A DNA stretch of 64,000 bases from Nageia nagi (lineage: Eukaryota > Pinophyta). The notes beneath the pieces are model-generated. The model had not been told where the DNA came from and searched no databases. It saw only the letters and a list, made by a program, of their open reading frames with translations. Positions 22,941 through 36,520 of this stretch are shown here, in pieces. The position numbers and the translations under genes are program-made. Each line of letters starts with the position of its first letter. Position 1 is the first letter of the stretch. The stretch covers positions 118,978,001-119,042,000 of the forward strand of contig JBITNC010000001.1 in the NCBI GenBank assembly GCA_050084985.1, given 5' to 3'.

Positions 22941-23577
22941 TGTAGACCTCAAATTATGCATAAATAATAAAATTGATGAAATATTTATCTATAATATGTA
23001 ATTTAAGAATATATGAGAAATATGGCATTCAAAAAATAATGATAAATAATGTACCTTCATTGGAATCACACAAACATGATATAATAAGAACCTTCATTAA
23101 TCACCATAATGCATTTAAAAAATGATGCATGCCATCAATGACATAAGATGCCACATCATTAGCTGTGTAGGATAAGCAAATTGACAAATGGAATAAAAAG
23201 TATGTGAAAGTGAGATGAAGGGTTTAACATATCTATGCATAGGTGGTATTACAAAACACCATTATTGGTAGGATAGAGCGATATTGCATATTTTTGGTAT
23301 CTATCTTAGTATTTTTGAGGTCTTCACATGATCCTCTTTTGCATTACCTTTAATGTGTCTTTATAGCCACATTTTGGTATTTTTTGATTCTTGGGATCAT
23401 TGCCATTACATGGTTTAAGGTGTCTTTCTTTATTTTTGACACCTTTTACATTGTACAATGGCCCATTACATTGATTACATTACCTTGGGTATATTTTAAA
23501 CAATTTTTATAATAAATATCCTTGATACTATAAAATGAATTACTTAATAAACAATAATTCATTTTTAAACATCTACA
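22941..23577 (-). repeat. 5' LTR of Tat-type element
   Basis: TGTAGACC to ATCTACA, aligning with 15070-15697 with scattered differences. It is followed by CTTAC, which duplicates the bases before 15070. Confidence 0.9.
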
Positions 23578-26084
23578 CTTACATTATCCAACTTTCAAAT
23601 GAATCATCCTCACTTACCTAGACTTAATGTTACTGGTATATCCACATTATTTGTAATCATATATTATTGACATATAATTATATATACTATAAAATATCTT
23701 TTCAAACACACATGTAAAATAGGAAAAATCTTGAATTCTTCTCCTGTATGCAACATCAATTATATATACATAGGATGCCTCATAATATACATGCTAACTA
23801 TAGATTATATAAAAATGTAATTTAATATTATACACATAAAATAATTTTTTAATGTAAAAATAGTCATAAACACATAAACTGTACTTTTAGACATACATGT
23901 TCTAATGTTATACAAATTAAATATCATTATATATGTAAGAGATTCCCTATGAGTAAATATTTAAAAGGGGAGAGAGAGAGAGAGAAACACGTAAACTTAA
24001 AATCTAATCGATGTAAGCATAACCTAAACTTGAAACATAGGAGAAAAGCTTTTGACCATTATTGCAAAATAGAAACCATTCAACCATTGTTGTAGAATAG
24101 GAGGCTTGAGGTAAGTTTTTAAAAATACTAGGGACTTATGGATTCCACATTTTACATACATATTTATCAAGGCATTCACAACCTAAATAATTGATGAAAA
24201 CTTCATCTGACAAAAAATGTATTAGGGTTTCAATTATATTTGAACCTATGATGATTTTGCTTTAAGGATTTTCTATAAATATAAATGGTTTAATAACAAT
24301 AATAAAATACCTAACTCCAAAATATGTTATAAGTATGTTGAAAAGGCTACAAAGTAAGTTTTACACTTGACAATTACATCTACTTAAAAGTCTCTAAGGC
24401 CTTTCCATGAAACCCATTTTGTAACCTTTGTCAATAAAGGAGAAATAAGAGTTTCTTTGCTCTCTTCATATAAAATTCCTAGATTACTTGCAAACCCTTC
24501 TCTAATATTTTTAATTTGAAATAATTAAATCAATTCATATCCATAAAAAGAAAGTCCCTTTCTATACTCTTGAAGATAAACTTCTTTACTTGGTTGCAAT
24601 ATGAAAGTCATCACATACTCAAAGGTTTTTCACAACTTCAAGATAACTTTCCAAAAGTCACTTGTGGTTGGTTGTGATATGTCTCCTACAAGAAATTTAT
24701 GTACCCTTTTATCAACTCTAATATAACTATTTTACAATGTCTTCTTGGTTCCTCTATCTTTCATCAATGTCCTTACTCTTTGAGCATCATCCCAACTACC
24801 CACTATAACATAAATATTTAAATTTAAATTCCTATATTACTTATTTAAATATTTTTAAAATTACTTTTTATTTTTTTAAATTTCACTTATTTATTTTTTT
24901 TAAATTAATTATTAAAATTGCTACATTCTTATTTGATCTACATACACCAAAGAGAAACATCCACACACCCAATTTACACAAAGATTACAAATTTTGGCTT
25001 TACACCTATGAATTACATATTCTTCTATAATTTTTTTTTATTTTTGAAAATTAATTCTTTAAATTCCAACATTATTATATGATATATAATCTTATCAATG
25101 AAAACTCTTACCACATGTTTAATACATGGATATCAAGGCTATTATCATAATTGTAATCAAAACAAACCCTCATCTCATTAGTTTTTCATATATGTCTCTT
25201 GGTTGTATTCTGTAAATGTATTTTCAGCTTCATTTATAATTGTATTCTAGGATTATCCTATACTTATTGAATTCCATGTGATCCATAAACCCTACTCAAT
25301 ATTTTATTTTGGATCTCACACTTTATTTATTTTAGTGCTTGCAAAAATAAATGCACACTCAAACAAACACATAAAATGATGCACACATATATTTTACCTT
25401 GGCTCACCCGATGTGGACTAGTCCAATATGTATTATCCATTATTGTAGGTACCTTTTTTCAATATCATTTTCTTCATTCTTTTTCTTGTCGAATCTAAGT
25501 AACACTAACTTCATAGGCCACTATTGAATCTTCTTCATGAAGATGATGAGCTCTTCTAAATGAGAGCCTCAAAGTATAGTTCCATGTCTCTTATCCATGA
25601 TCGACATATTCATAACTACTCTTTATCTTATTTTCCATGGAAATCATGTGGTCCATGTTTTTCTTCATCATGGAAATTATTTTATTCATGCTTATTTTTC
25701 TTCTCCCATGGCCATTATCTCATCCATGCTTTTTTTACATACAAATGAAAGTTTATTTTGTAAACCTACACTCTATTCTGTTAGCCTTCTAAAATTATGG
25801 ATCTATGGGAATTATCTCATTTCCAATATCCATACTCCCTTTTACAAGAATAAGGGATTACAATTTTACAAGCTTTGATTACAAAGGTGATAAACATGAT
25901 ATATTTCATTTTTCCCCCTTTAGAAGATTTTGAATACAACAATAAAGTATCCCAAATCTAGGTATTTATCTCCAATTGATTATTTTATATCATATTTACA
26001 ACAAAAATTTCCACTTTTAGCATCCCATAGCATTATTTTTTCCTCATATGGCTAGAGTCTCCTATTTTTTTTAATATTATAAAA
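23578..26084. other. AT-rich intergenic DNA, no gene seen
   Basis: Apart from a short AG microsatellite at about 23970-23987 and poly-A/T runs, no coding or repeat structure was recognised. Open stretches of 60-90 codons near 25560-25880 show no known motif and look like chance frames in AT-rich DNA. Confidence 0.45.
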
Positions 26085-27092
26085 TTTTCAAAATTGCCTC
26101 TAGCGCTATTTTATCATGAGCACAACTTCATGACCATAATTCCAAATGTCAATAAATTTCATTCAAATAGTTTTGGATATATGTATCTTAATTGGTCCAA
26201 ATTTAATGCCTTAACTCCTTATGATTTTCTCCTAAAATCATCATTTACTTGGTCTCCAATGCAAATTTACACCTAACAGTTGTCAAAATTTGATTTTCAT
26301 GAATGTAGAATTAGAATTTACCACATTTCTAATGACATAACTTTCAATTATTTAATCCAAATGCCCTCAAAGTTCAATAATATGTTCACCATAATAAAAG
26401 TTACCAATGATTCAAATTTGAAGCTAAGAATCAACCAAAGATGCTCCTAGTGAATGCACTAATAGAGCCTTCCATGTATATTTTGCATTTTTTATATTTA
26501 ACTTCAAATTTTCAAAAGCCATAACTTAAAAACCATAGGTCCATTTTCTTCATCCTTTGAATAATTAGAATCATGGATAAAAGATATTTCAAAACTACCT
26601 CTAGTGTTATTTTGTCATGAGCACAACTTCTAGACCATAATTCCAAATGTTAACAAATTTCATTCAGATGGTTTTAGATATATGTATCTTAATTGGTTCA
26701 AATTTCATGCCTTAACTCCTTATGATTTTCTCATAAAATAATCATTTACTTGGTCTCCAATGTAGATTTGCACCTAATAGTTGTCAAAATTTGATTTTCA
26801 TGAATGTAGAGTTAGAATTTGCCACATTGCTAGTGCCACAACTTTCAAGTATTTAATTCAAATGCCCTTAAAGTTAAACCATATGTTCATAATAATAAAA
26901 GGTACCAATTATTCAAATTTAAGCTATGAATCAACCAAATATGCTCCTAATGAGTCCACCAATAGAGCCTTCCATGTATATTTTGCATTTTTTTATATAT
27001 AACTTCAAATTTTCAAAAGCCATAACTTCCAAACCATAGCTCCATTTTCTTCATCCTTTGAATCATTAGAATCATGGAGAAAATATATTTCA
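26085..27092. repeat. Tandem duplication, 2 x about 501 bp
   Basis: 26085-26585 and 26586-27092 are imperfect direct copies; for example CATGAGCACAACTTC occurs at 26115 and 26616, and GAGCCTTCCATGTATATTTT at about 26466 and 26966. Differences are spread evenly, so the duplication is old. No coding motif was recognised. Confidence 0.85.
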
Positions 27093-28954
27093 CATAGAGA
27101 ACCAAAATATTCAAAAATATATACTTAATCCTTCACCTTCAAAATGACCTCATAATCTATTTTGGATCACCATGAGAAGGTGTGTCCCTACTACATTTGG
27201 TCAAATATTATACATACCATCTATGTGAACTATATAGACACCAAGAATATAAGTTTTTACTACAAACCTCCTTCATTAATCTTCATATTTATTATTAAAA
27301 TATAAAATCAAAAACCATTTGTCTCATTACATCAAGGATTTGTTAGGATTTTTTTATGCATGTAGTAACAAAAGTGGTCAGATAGGGATGGAGAATCTTA
27401 GTTGAAGAAGAATAGGAGTCCTTATCAGTATGAGAAAAAAATATGAATTCCAAATCACTCTTTTACTCTATGCTCAAGCTCATAAATCTTTGAGACTCTA
27501 ATTTCATCAAACTTGAAAGGATTCATATGCTCTAGACTAAGTCTGACAACCTTAGTCTAACCACTTCTTATTCACATGCATGAAAATGATCCTAAGCATT
27601 CCAAAAATGATCACATCCACTTAAGAATATGAGGCAAATTCTTTTTAGTAGATTGGGCTTCTTTTAAATCCAATCTCAAAGTACTTTAGATGAATAGATA
27701 ATTTATTGCATCTTAAAAGGTACATTTAAACTAGTTTAAATATTTTGATGATCATGCTTAATTTTCATGCTATTTATATAGTTTATTTCTTCTTCATTCA
27801 TGAATTTTAAGTATTGGTATCCCTTTTTCATTCTATGTTATCTATTTACTCACCAAATTCTTTGGACATCATTTGTATTTATTTTTGTTTGACATCATTA
27901 ACAATATTTTTATTTTTCTTGGATCTTGAGTTCTGAAGGAGGCTTCCCATGTAGTGCATATTGCACCTAAGGATTTTTTACTTTCAATTTAGAGGTATAT
28001 ATTTGAGGATTTAATCTGAACAATATATATGTGTAAGGATCCTTGAGATTTTAATGGTTGGTATTTATATATTTCTTTTTGGTTATACTAAATACTTACC
28101 ATTTTAAGGTATGATTCATTTAGCTCTTATAGGCTAATGGATAAGAAATGAGGCTAGTACAATAGGTTCCTAATCCTAGGAAGGTTTTTATGTATGGTTC
28201 ATAAGGAGAGTATAATTATTCTATAGAACATAATCAAACTAATAGAGATTTCCTTTGCACAAGATGAGCCTTGTATGTATAAGAGTCTTCTTCTAGACAA
28301 AGCACATAAAGAAAGGAGTCCCTTACATGTGTATAACACAATCCAATATGGTCCATTATATATGTCTATTTTCACTTGTAGTAAATTATGTTTAATGATA
28401 TATCACTTGTATGAAAAGTAAACAAAAATAAATAAGAAAAAAATAATGTGGCTTTAGCTACATGGTCTTCTCTAAAAGATGGTATTGTTCTTTCCTTCTA
28501 TCATTTTCTAGGAACATCATTAATTATTGGCATTAAATAAGGAGAGAGAGTTTTGATCTTCTAATTTTGTTTATTTTTAATTTTTGCATTTTATTATATA
28601 TAAATATGAATATACTATAATTGATGGGATTCCTTCTTTAATACCTATAAGAAATGGATATAAAAAATTGTTTAGTTGTTGGGTCTTTTGATAACATTAC
28701 CATTAATAATTGAGTTAATATAAAAATAATTCCATATGTATCAAATAGAATTGATTAAATTTTATATTATTATATCACTTTATGAATTCAAGTTTTCTTT
28801 ATATACAAGAATACAAGTTGTTCTTATTTCATAATATTTAAAATGGGGTTGGAGTAGTGGAGATCCATCATATAATATCACCCCATGGACTATATTTATC
28901 TTACTTTCCAATGGCATTTAAAGTCAACATGATGCTTTGTAGTATTGATAGTTA
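27093..28954. other. AT-rich intergenic DNA, no gene seen
   Basis: Nothing beyond simple AT-rich sequence could be supported. Confidence 0.4.
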
Positions 28955-29122
28955 TTAGTTACATTTATGTATATTGATTGCTTAGAGAGATTTATATTTT
29001 TGGATATATTTATGTATAGTTATTGGGATATATGCTTAGATTTTGGATACATTTACATACATTATTATTGGTTACAAAGACATACATTTTTTGATACATT
29101 TATGTACAATGATTGGGATAGT
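28955..29122. repeat. Degenerate tandem repeat, about 45-bp units
   Basis: Four imperfect units share GATACATTTATGTAxATTATTGG-like text, starting near 28958, 29005, 29047 and 29094. Unit lengths vary by a few bases. Confidence 0.5.
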
Positions 29123-30764
29123 GAAAAGTGATATAAAGAAATAACTTGGTATAAGTATGATAAGATGTCTAAAATTATGAAAATATTTAAAAACCAATGA
29201 AAACATCAAATTATGCCTTGTATACATTTATGTTTTAAATTTTCTTTATATTTACAAAAGTTTTCAATTTTAGATTGTATGAGAAATTATTTTAAAATGT
29301 TTACATTTTGTGTATGTATAATTTTTATATCATGAAATTATAAAAATAAGGGTGAATTTAGTTTACATTTATATTAAGTAACTCCAGTTTCAAATATAAA
29401 TTGAAAATGAAACTTTATGAAAATGAATTAACAATAAAATGATTTGGTTTTTATTAATTCCAGGTAAATGTATTAATAAAAAAAATTAAGAGTTTTGAAA
29501 GGGCCTTCAAAAACCTTTTACAACCATTTGTAGTGTTTCTTCAACTCATATGTACATAGTAAAATGAAGCACAATAAGAAAAAATATGGCTATATATAAA
29601 AATAATAGTTACAATAACATAGAAAAATTCACTCTAATGTAACAAAATAAAGCATTTTATAGATTTTACTTTTTTGTGAAACCTACTTCCACATTGGTCT
29701 TGGATCAATAACTCTATAAGAATTAAACTAGTTAAACCAATCCATTATCATGCCTATATGAAATCCTAGCTTGATCATATCCTGCTCTAATTCATCATCC
29801 TTTGTATCAATTCTAAAATTTAGATTACTATAATTATGTTTATATTATTTTTGGTATATCATTTTCTATGCTATATCAATCTTTGTTGCATTTCTTTTTA
29901 GTATTTCAAATTATGCACAAGGCTCCCCTTTCTAGAACATTACTTTAGTTGGCATCTTATTGTGGATATTTGGGTGTTTTGACCATGTTGTAGCTTGTTG
30001 CTTCACTCTCATTTTGATTGGATTCATTTCTATCATATTTTTATCTTCTTTTAGTGCTTCTTTTGTTCATGATTGTACCTATATTAGTCCTTTTTCTATT
30101 TTGTTTCTCCTTTGTAGTGTTACTTATTTCACTCTTCATTGTTAGAGTTAATTTTGTACCATTGTTTGATTTAGTTAACTTTCAATTGAGGATTCTCATT
30201 CAATTTCCTTCTTACATACAAATAATCCCCAGTATGTGGTATGTACTCCATACATTTATCCTCTATGTTTTGTGTGTTGTGTGTTTCCTTAGGTTTTTAT
30301 TCATCACGTAATTCAACTATGAATTTTGGTCTAGTATTAGTTATCATTTTTTACTTACCTTTTTTTCCTCTAGTTTGTATTAAAATTCCCTCTTTATAAC
30401 TCTTCTTTGTTTATTTATGTTGATTTTCTTATTTTTTGGTGCAACCACAAAACATACATCAAATGAAAACATAAACAATTTTCCTATAGTGGAGGGGTAA
30501 AAGAAAGAGAATAAAGTAACTAATAATTGAAGAAAGAATCAAGGATAATATGATAATAGCAATAAATTTTGATTTAAAACATTTAACAAAGATATATAAA
30601 TATTATGTACAATAATTCATTAACTACTATGAGCATATTATGTTGGTTGGTGCTATGAATTAGTTAGCTTAATTTATTATTAGAAATCAATGTAAATTTC
30701 ATATAACTTCCATCTTGCATACATAATCATATTTTATGTATGTGTAATCATATTTTGTTGGGTT
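29123..30764. other. AT-rich DNA with LINE-like 3' end
   Basis: 29449-29520 (TTTTTATTAATTCCAGGTAAATG then AAGAGTTTTGAAAGGGCCTTC) resembles the left edge of the insert at 3095-3160, so both may carry the same retroposon 3' end in minus orientation. Frames at 29960-30311 are hydrophobic, T-rich chance frames with no known motif. No gene seen. Confidence 0.35.
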
Positions 30765-30972
30765 GTATTAACCCTTATTTTAGAGTGGGCTCACATAAAC
30801 TCCTTTTTAGCTATAATTTGTTTTGTATTGGAGATGGATATGAAGGAAGATGCTACAATCTAGATTCTCAATTAATGAAGGAGAAAAAAATAATATGACA
30901 GGCTGAACATTAGCATGGGATGATCACATCCTCATGCTCATGGAGTTCGAGTGATAAAAGTAAGTTGTTCAT
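30765..30972 (+). repeat. CpG-depleted relative of the 14.2-kb patch
   Basis: It aligns with 14155-14345 in direct orientation over about 190 bp (shared AGATTCTCAATTAATGAAGGAG and GGCTGAACATTAGCATGGGATGA). Positions that are CpG in the other copy are mostly TG or CA here (ATGCTACAATCTAG against ATGCTACGATCCAG). A segment present at 14341-14380 is missing. Confidence 0.8.
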
Positions 30973-31469
30973 ATTTTTTTTATTCATAGATTTGGGTAGA
31001 ATTAATTAAAATATAAAATAAATAAATGTAGAAGAAAAATGATAAAAATATAAGAATGAGATTATTTGATGAAGTAAGAAAGAAATTTTTGTATCTCATC
31101 AAAATGATGTTTAGAGTTGATTAAAGTAGTATAAAAAATTATATTCTCTAAATGTCATGAGGGTGATAAAGAGAATAAAATTATTGGATTGGACATGGAT
31201 AGTAATCAAGGATGGTAAGATAAGATAATTATATTTTAATTAGTGTTGTTGATGATGAGAATGTTTAAGGTTAATATGAATGAAATATAATAATATTGAT
31301 AATTAATTTTAGTTAATTTGATGATAAGAAAATGGTAATGATATATAATCAACTGTTAAGATTATGGATCTTCTCTTTTACTATAAAGTATTTTATATAT
31401 ATGGAATTTAATTATCATTATTCAATTTTAGGTGAATGATATTAAATGAAATTTAATAGTGGAGATAGA
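30973..31469. other. AT-rich spacer, no gene seen
   Basis: Nothing recognised. It ends at the Copia LTR; the flanking five bases (ATAGA) do not match those on the far side (ATATT) well enough to claim a target duplication. Confidence 0.4.
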
Positions 31470-31919
31470 TGAAGAAATTAACCCTTTTTGAATTAACTTC
31501 TAATCTACTAAGATCTCAAGAAGGCACTTTCAACATCAACACTATAGCATAATAACTCAATCCAATATCACAAATAACACAAGATATAAAGTTATTCCTC
31601 CCTCATTTGGAGTATGTCTACTAACTACGATCTTGTTATTCTCAAAGACACCTCTTACAAAATCTTTTCTCTCTCACACACTCTAAACTATATCAAAGCT
31701 TGCATTACAATTGTGTAACTAGAGAAGGTGAGGGTTCTTCTCTTTTTATAATAAGAAACCAACTCTATAATTAATCCCTTTTTTATTTTTAATCTCATAC
31801 CTATTTTTAGTCCTATTTTCATTCCTTTAATAATTTAAGGTATCTAATGATACTTTAAGTATTAAGTGAATTTACATTAAGGAGAAATATTACACAATAT
31901 TACATTACAAATTCTAACA
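31470..31919 (-). repeat. 3' LTR of Copia element
   Basis: Plus-strand ends TGAAGAAATT and AATTCTAACA; it aligns with 45137-45605. The polypurine tract on the minus strand (AAGGGGGAG, 31920-31928) abuts it. Confidence 0.9.
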
Positions 31920-33010
31920 CTCCCCCTTAATGTAATATTGGGATAGAGAATAGAGAGAATAAGGAAGATAGAGTAAGAGAGAGTTCTGCTCCAAAGAGAT
32001 ACAAGAAGAGATGAGAACTTTTACATCATAGATAAATAAACAAGATCTTAGTTTGAGACTCATTACAATACCATTTAACAAAATAGTTTACAATATAATC
32101 ATTAACCATAACTAATTTCACTCTTAGTGTAGTCGATCAACACTAAGTTGACATATGAGCCTCCATGAGCCTGCCCACATGAAGTAAGTAACTTGTACTC
32201 TCAAGATGAAACCTATAAGCTATAAAAAGATCATAAACAAGATTAGTTATATGAATCATATAACATTCATATCAATCATAAGATAAATGAACTAAGTAAT
32301 GATATTCATAAATTGATCAATGATGCATTATAATTCATCACAAAGATGCCAAGCCAATACTTATAGTCATCTATTGTATATAGAAACATGTGTTGATCAA
32401 CAATAAAAAGGTATATACTTATATATAATTTACTCACATATGGATAACCAAATAGTGTTAACAAACATATATTGATTCCTCACATAGTGATAAAAAATAA
32501 ATGTACCATGAGTTCCTCACATAGAGCAAACTAACCATGAAGGTGTACATTTAGATTAACACTATATAGCAAAAAAAGCCTCCAAGGGATGAATGTATCA
32601 TCACAAATATGAATTCAACCTTCACTCCCCATTGAAAAAAACTTCACTACCATAAGAAACTTTCAAATTATGCACAACAAAGTTTCTAAAGTAGCTAATG
32701 AATAAATTAGGAGAGATAAAGTTAGATGAACAAAGCTATAGTTGTTACATCAAAAATTTCTCCTTGATATAATATGCTTTAATTTATAATACATTATAAT
32801 TCATCACTAAGATGCCAAGCCCATACTTATAGTTACCAAATAGAGAAATGTATAAATAAAGTATACAAACCAAAAAAGTTCAAAATTTTTATTAAGAAGA
32901 AAAAAATTACAATGGATTGAATAAGAATTCAACATTTACTCCCTTTTTGAGGGCAACTTCACCAACATAATAGACTTCTTAAGCTTAAAAAATTAAGCTT
33001 CAAGAAGGGG
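31920..33010 (-). other. Non-coding 3' region of Copia element
   Basis: No domain was recognised. The region includes spaced copies of a TTCCTCACATA(TGG)ATAA-like motif (about 32430-32530) that is amplified in the related element at 48063-48480. The landmark GATGCCAAGCC.ATACTTATAGT occurs twice (about 32345 and 32811). Confidence 0.6.
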
Positions 33011-34623
33011 CTTGGTGAACAAATTAGTAGATTTTAGGATTGATGGACAAGACTGCAAGTGTAGAAGATCATCCAGAACTTTCTCTTTGATGAAATGAAA
33101 TTGGATTTCTACATGCTTTTTCTCTAATGGAAAATAAGATTCTTTGCCAAAGTAATAACTGATTGATTATCTAAAGAAATTTGAGAAGATTAACTTACTC
33201 ATACCCTATTTTTTTTCAAAAGATGTCTCAACCAAATGGTTTCCTATGTTGCAACTATTATTGCATGATATTTAGCCTCAATTATGGAGAGAGAGTAGTA
33301 TGCTACTTATTGGATGCCTAAGAGATATCACCTAAACCAATACTAAACACATAATCAAAGGTTTATTTCCTATCATCTATATCTCCGCCATAGTCAAAAT
33401 TAGATAATCCTAAGAGAATAAATGAGAGTAACTTATCATACTTGAGATAAGATCCTTAGTGCCTACAACATACCTCAAAATTTGTTTAATAACATTGAAG
33501 TGCCCAGCATATGGATTTTGCATAAAGTGAGCCATTAAACTCATGGCAAAGGTAATATCTCATCTAAATATAGCCAAATAAATTAGAATACTAATTAGTT
33601 TTCTATAAGTTGTAGCATCTACCAATTGAGATTTGAAACTAAGAGATAAAGTGATTCCATGAGATATTGGGATTGTAGAATGTTTGCACTTCTCCATTCT
33701 CAACTTTTACAAGATATCTAATATATACTTGGATTGACTAAGTTAAGTACATTTCTTGTATTGATACACTTGTATACCAAGGTAATAGTGCAATAGACCA
33801 AGATCAATCATTTGAAAAGTTGCCTTAAGTTTGGATATGTAGTCTTGTATGAGGACCATATTATTCCTTGCAATCAATAGATCATCCACATAGAGAAGAA
33901 TCAAGATCAAGTCTTTTCCTTGATTGAGGACATAAATATCTGAGTTAAAGAAGCATTTAGAAAATCTAATATCCTCAAAGTATCCTAAAATATTTTTGTA
34001 CTAGGCCCTAGATGCTTCCTTAAATCCATACAAATATTTCTTTAACTTGCATATAAAATATTCTTTTCCTTCAATAACTAACCTTTCTAGTTGGTTCATG
34101 TAGATTTCCATATCTAAGTCACTATTGTGAAAAGCACTCTTGACATCAAGTTGTAAAACTTTTCATCCCTAAGCTTATGAATAAGTAATGATTACCCTAA
34201 CAGTAGGCATCTTTGCCATAGGAGCAAGGGTTTTCTCATAATCAACTCCATATTTTTGAGTGATACCCTTAGTTACTAAACTTGCTTTGTATTTTTCAAT
34301 CTATTCAACTAAATTATATTTGACCTTATAAATCCATTTGTTAATAATCACATTTTATTCATTAGGATAGAAAACCAAATCTCACATTTGATTCTTCATA
34401 AGAGCCTCATACTCTACATTCATTGCATTCATCCAGCACTCATGCTTTGAAGCTTCTTAGTAGGATGAGGGATCATTCTTACTATCAAATTTGGTAAAAA
34501 ATAATTTATTAATGGTTATACTCTTTGTTATCCTTTGTGTTGAAGAGTTTTGTTCCTTAAGTGACAAATCCATACTAACATCCAACCAGTTATATGCATT
34601 AGAAGAATCATCACCCTCATCAA
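33011..34623 (-). pseudogene. Copia reverse transcriptase and RNase H
   Basis: Minus-strand fragments in order: ASLVTKGITQKYGVDYEKT, LQLDVKSAFHNSDLDMEIYM, LLYVDDLLIARNNMVLIQD (catalytic YVDD intact) and LLHYYLGIQVYQY, then ITFAMSLMAHFMQNP and decayed RNase H to about 33010. Several stops lie between blocks. The start adjoins the Gypsy insertion site at 34619-34623, where the upstream half of the polyprotein is displaced to above 41096. Confidence 0.85.
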
Positions 34624-35032
34624 TGTTAGGATCCCACATCCTAACATTATTTTTAGTATTAGTATTTTAATTAAATTATCAACCTATATTGTAAATCATA
34701 ATATTATGATTATAAGGGTAGGGATTGATTTTGCATAATTATTAGGGTTAGGGTTAGTATATTATAAATTGGTAGAAGTATGTGAAGAAAGGCATCTTGA
34801 ACATTATTTTTCACTGTTAAAGTTGTAAGGAGGAATCCCCCTCGAAGTGGCCTATGATTCTACTACTATTTAGTAAAATCCTATCCTTATCTACTTATTA
34901 TTGTTATTTTATGTTCTACTTATCACTACATTCTCTATTATTTCCATTAGATTAGTTACTATTTTCCTATTCAAATCAATATTCATTTACATTTCTATAA
35001 TATTTTCCATTCATATTTGTAGCATCACAACA
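34624..35032 (+). repeat. 5' LTR of nested Gypsy
   Basis: Begins with the perfect inverted repeat TGTTAGGAT-CCCAC-ATCCTAACA (34624-34646) and ends CACAACA. It aligns throughout with 40680-41090. The TTAGGGTTAGGGTTAG run inside is shared by both LTRs. Confidence 0.95.
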
Positions 35033-35034
35033 TC

Positions 35035-35046
35035 TAGTATCAAAGC
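35035..35046 (+). promoter_or_regulatory. Primer binding site of nested Gypsy
   Basis: TAGTATCAAAGC, two bases after the LTR; two G-to-A changes from the tRNA-iMet site TGGTATCAGAGC. Confidence 0.75.
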
Positions 35047-35644
35047 TCTTTCAAGGGCCATTCTATTATAGGAAAACCAAAAAAAAATCTTAAAGGTCTA
35101 AGCTAGAAACCCTATACTAGGGGTTTTTACATATCCAGGTGGATCTATCATTTTTGGCTAAGCACACTTACCCATAAAGCTATGTGTGAAGTGGGGTGTA
35201 AAAAAACTCTACACCAATACCTAGGTCTCAAATATAACCCTACATAGAATCAGACTCCATGTACCAATAGGTATATCAAAGACTATCTAGGCTATAAATA
35301 GAAACTAGGTAGGAAGCTATCTCGACCATCTATAAACTATAGTGCACTAGCAAGTGCCATTAGAAAGTTACTTATCATAGAATCCATCTTCATAGCCTCT
35401 TTTCTTGCAAAAGTTGGATAGGAGGGGTGTTTAGACAAGCTTACAAAGTAGATAATTCTTAACCTAGAATCATTCTTTCATACAAAAAACCTTGATTCAA
35501 GAGGTAGAATGTATGATATGTAATTTTTTAGAGATATCAAAAATAGCAATTCAAAGGTAGTAAAACTTTTGGAGCTAAATAACTAAAAAATTGTATCATT
35601 TTAGTATTTGTTAATAAAAGTAGATAGATCCATAGATGTAAAGA

Positions 35645-36520
35645 AAAAGTTTAAGAGTTTAAAAATCATCATTGAGAGACCTAGCCCATTGTGATCATCT
35701 TTTCAAGTTGATCATTTTGGTAAATTACACCCATACACTTTTTTGGGCACTTTTTAAAAATAGTAGTTTTTTAAAAATAGCAATTTTTAGAAATAGTAGC
35801 TTCAAAAATAATAATTTCTAGAACACTTGAGATAAGATCACAAATAGAAGCACAAGCTGATCCTCTAATGATGACATTTCAAACTATGACCCAACAAATG
35901 GTAGATACACTTATCGATACATTTAGGGTTGAAATTCAATAACTATAGACCCAAATACAAACCATTGATAGTAAGTGTGATAGTATCCAACTAAGTATCA
36001 ATCATACCAACAATGCATCCAGTTCATAGCAATTAGGGTAGTTAGGAAATCCATAGGGGTATCATCATAACTTTTAGAAAATAAAAGAGTTTATGAGTCT
36101 AAAAATCATCATCAAGAGACCTAACCCATTGTGATTATCTTTTTGAGCTGATCATTTTAGTATATTACATCCATACACTTTTTTGGGTATTTTCTAAAAA
36201 TAGTAGTTTCTAAAAATAGCTATTTTCAAAAATAATAACTTTAGAAATAGTAGTTTTCAGAAATGGTACTTGAGACAAGATTCTAAATAGTAGCACAAGT
36301 TGATCCTACCATGTGACATTTCATACTATGATCCAACAAATGGTAGATACACTTATCGACACATTTAGGGCTAAAATTTGATAAGTATAGACCCAAATAC
36401 AAACCATTTATAGTAAGTGTGATAGTGTCCAACTAAGTATTAGTCATACCAATAATGCATCCAATTCATAGCAATTAAGGCAATCAAAAAATCCAAAAGG
36501 GTATCATCATAACTTTCAAG
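35645..36520 (+). repeat. Tandem duplication (about 440 bp) of the gag start
   Basis: 35645-36083 and 36085-36520 are direct copies: AAAAATCATCAT at 35661 and 36101, and ATGGTAGATACACTTATCGA at about 35899 and 36338. Each copy encodes a gag N-terminal segment with MTFQTMTQQMVDTLIDTF-like text and a QIQTIDSKCDSIQLSINHTN-like coiled segment. Confidence 0.85.

Larger units (their letters stand above)
15070..23577 (-). mobile_element. Gypsy Tat-type LTR retrotransposon, decayed
   Basis: A full-length 8.5-kb minus-strand element with LTRs at both ends and a perfect TSD CTTAC (15065-15069 and 23578-23582). Read on the minus strand the order is LTR, primer site, gag, protease, reverse transcriptase, RNase H, a second RNase H, integrase, about 1.3 kb without coding, LTR. 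The second RNase H between the normal one and integrase marks the Tat clade of Gypsy elements (Tat/Ogre relatives). Every domain carries stops or frameshifts. Confidence 0.9.

Noticed and set aside
25560-25878. Overlapping plus-strand frames of 62 and 93 codons
   Set aside because: Histidine- and phenylalanine-rich translation of AT-rich DNA with a repeated CATGG motif; no domain, no partner and no promoter context.
29960-30311. Hydrophobic plus-strand frames suggesting membrane proteins
   Set aside because: T-rich DNA gives Phe/Leu/Ile runs automatically; two overlapping frames are equally hydrophobic, so there is no sign of selection.
34739-34756. TTAGGGTTAGGGTTAG run resembling telomere repeat
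   Set aside because: Only about two and a half units, and present at the same place in both LTRs of the nested Gypsy (again near 40804), so it is part of the LTR and not an interstitial telomere.
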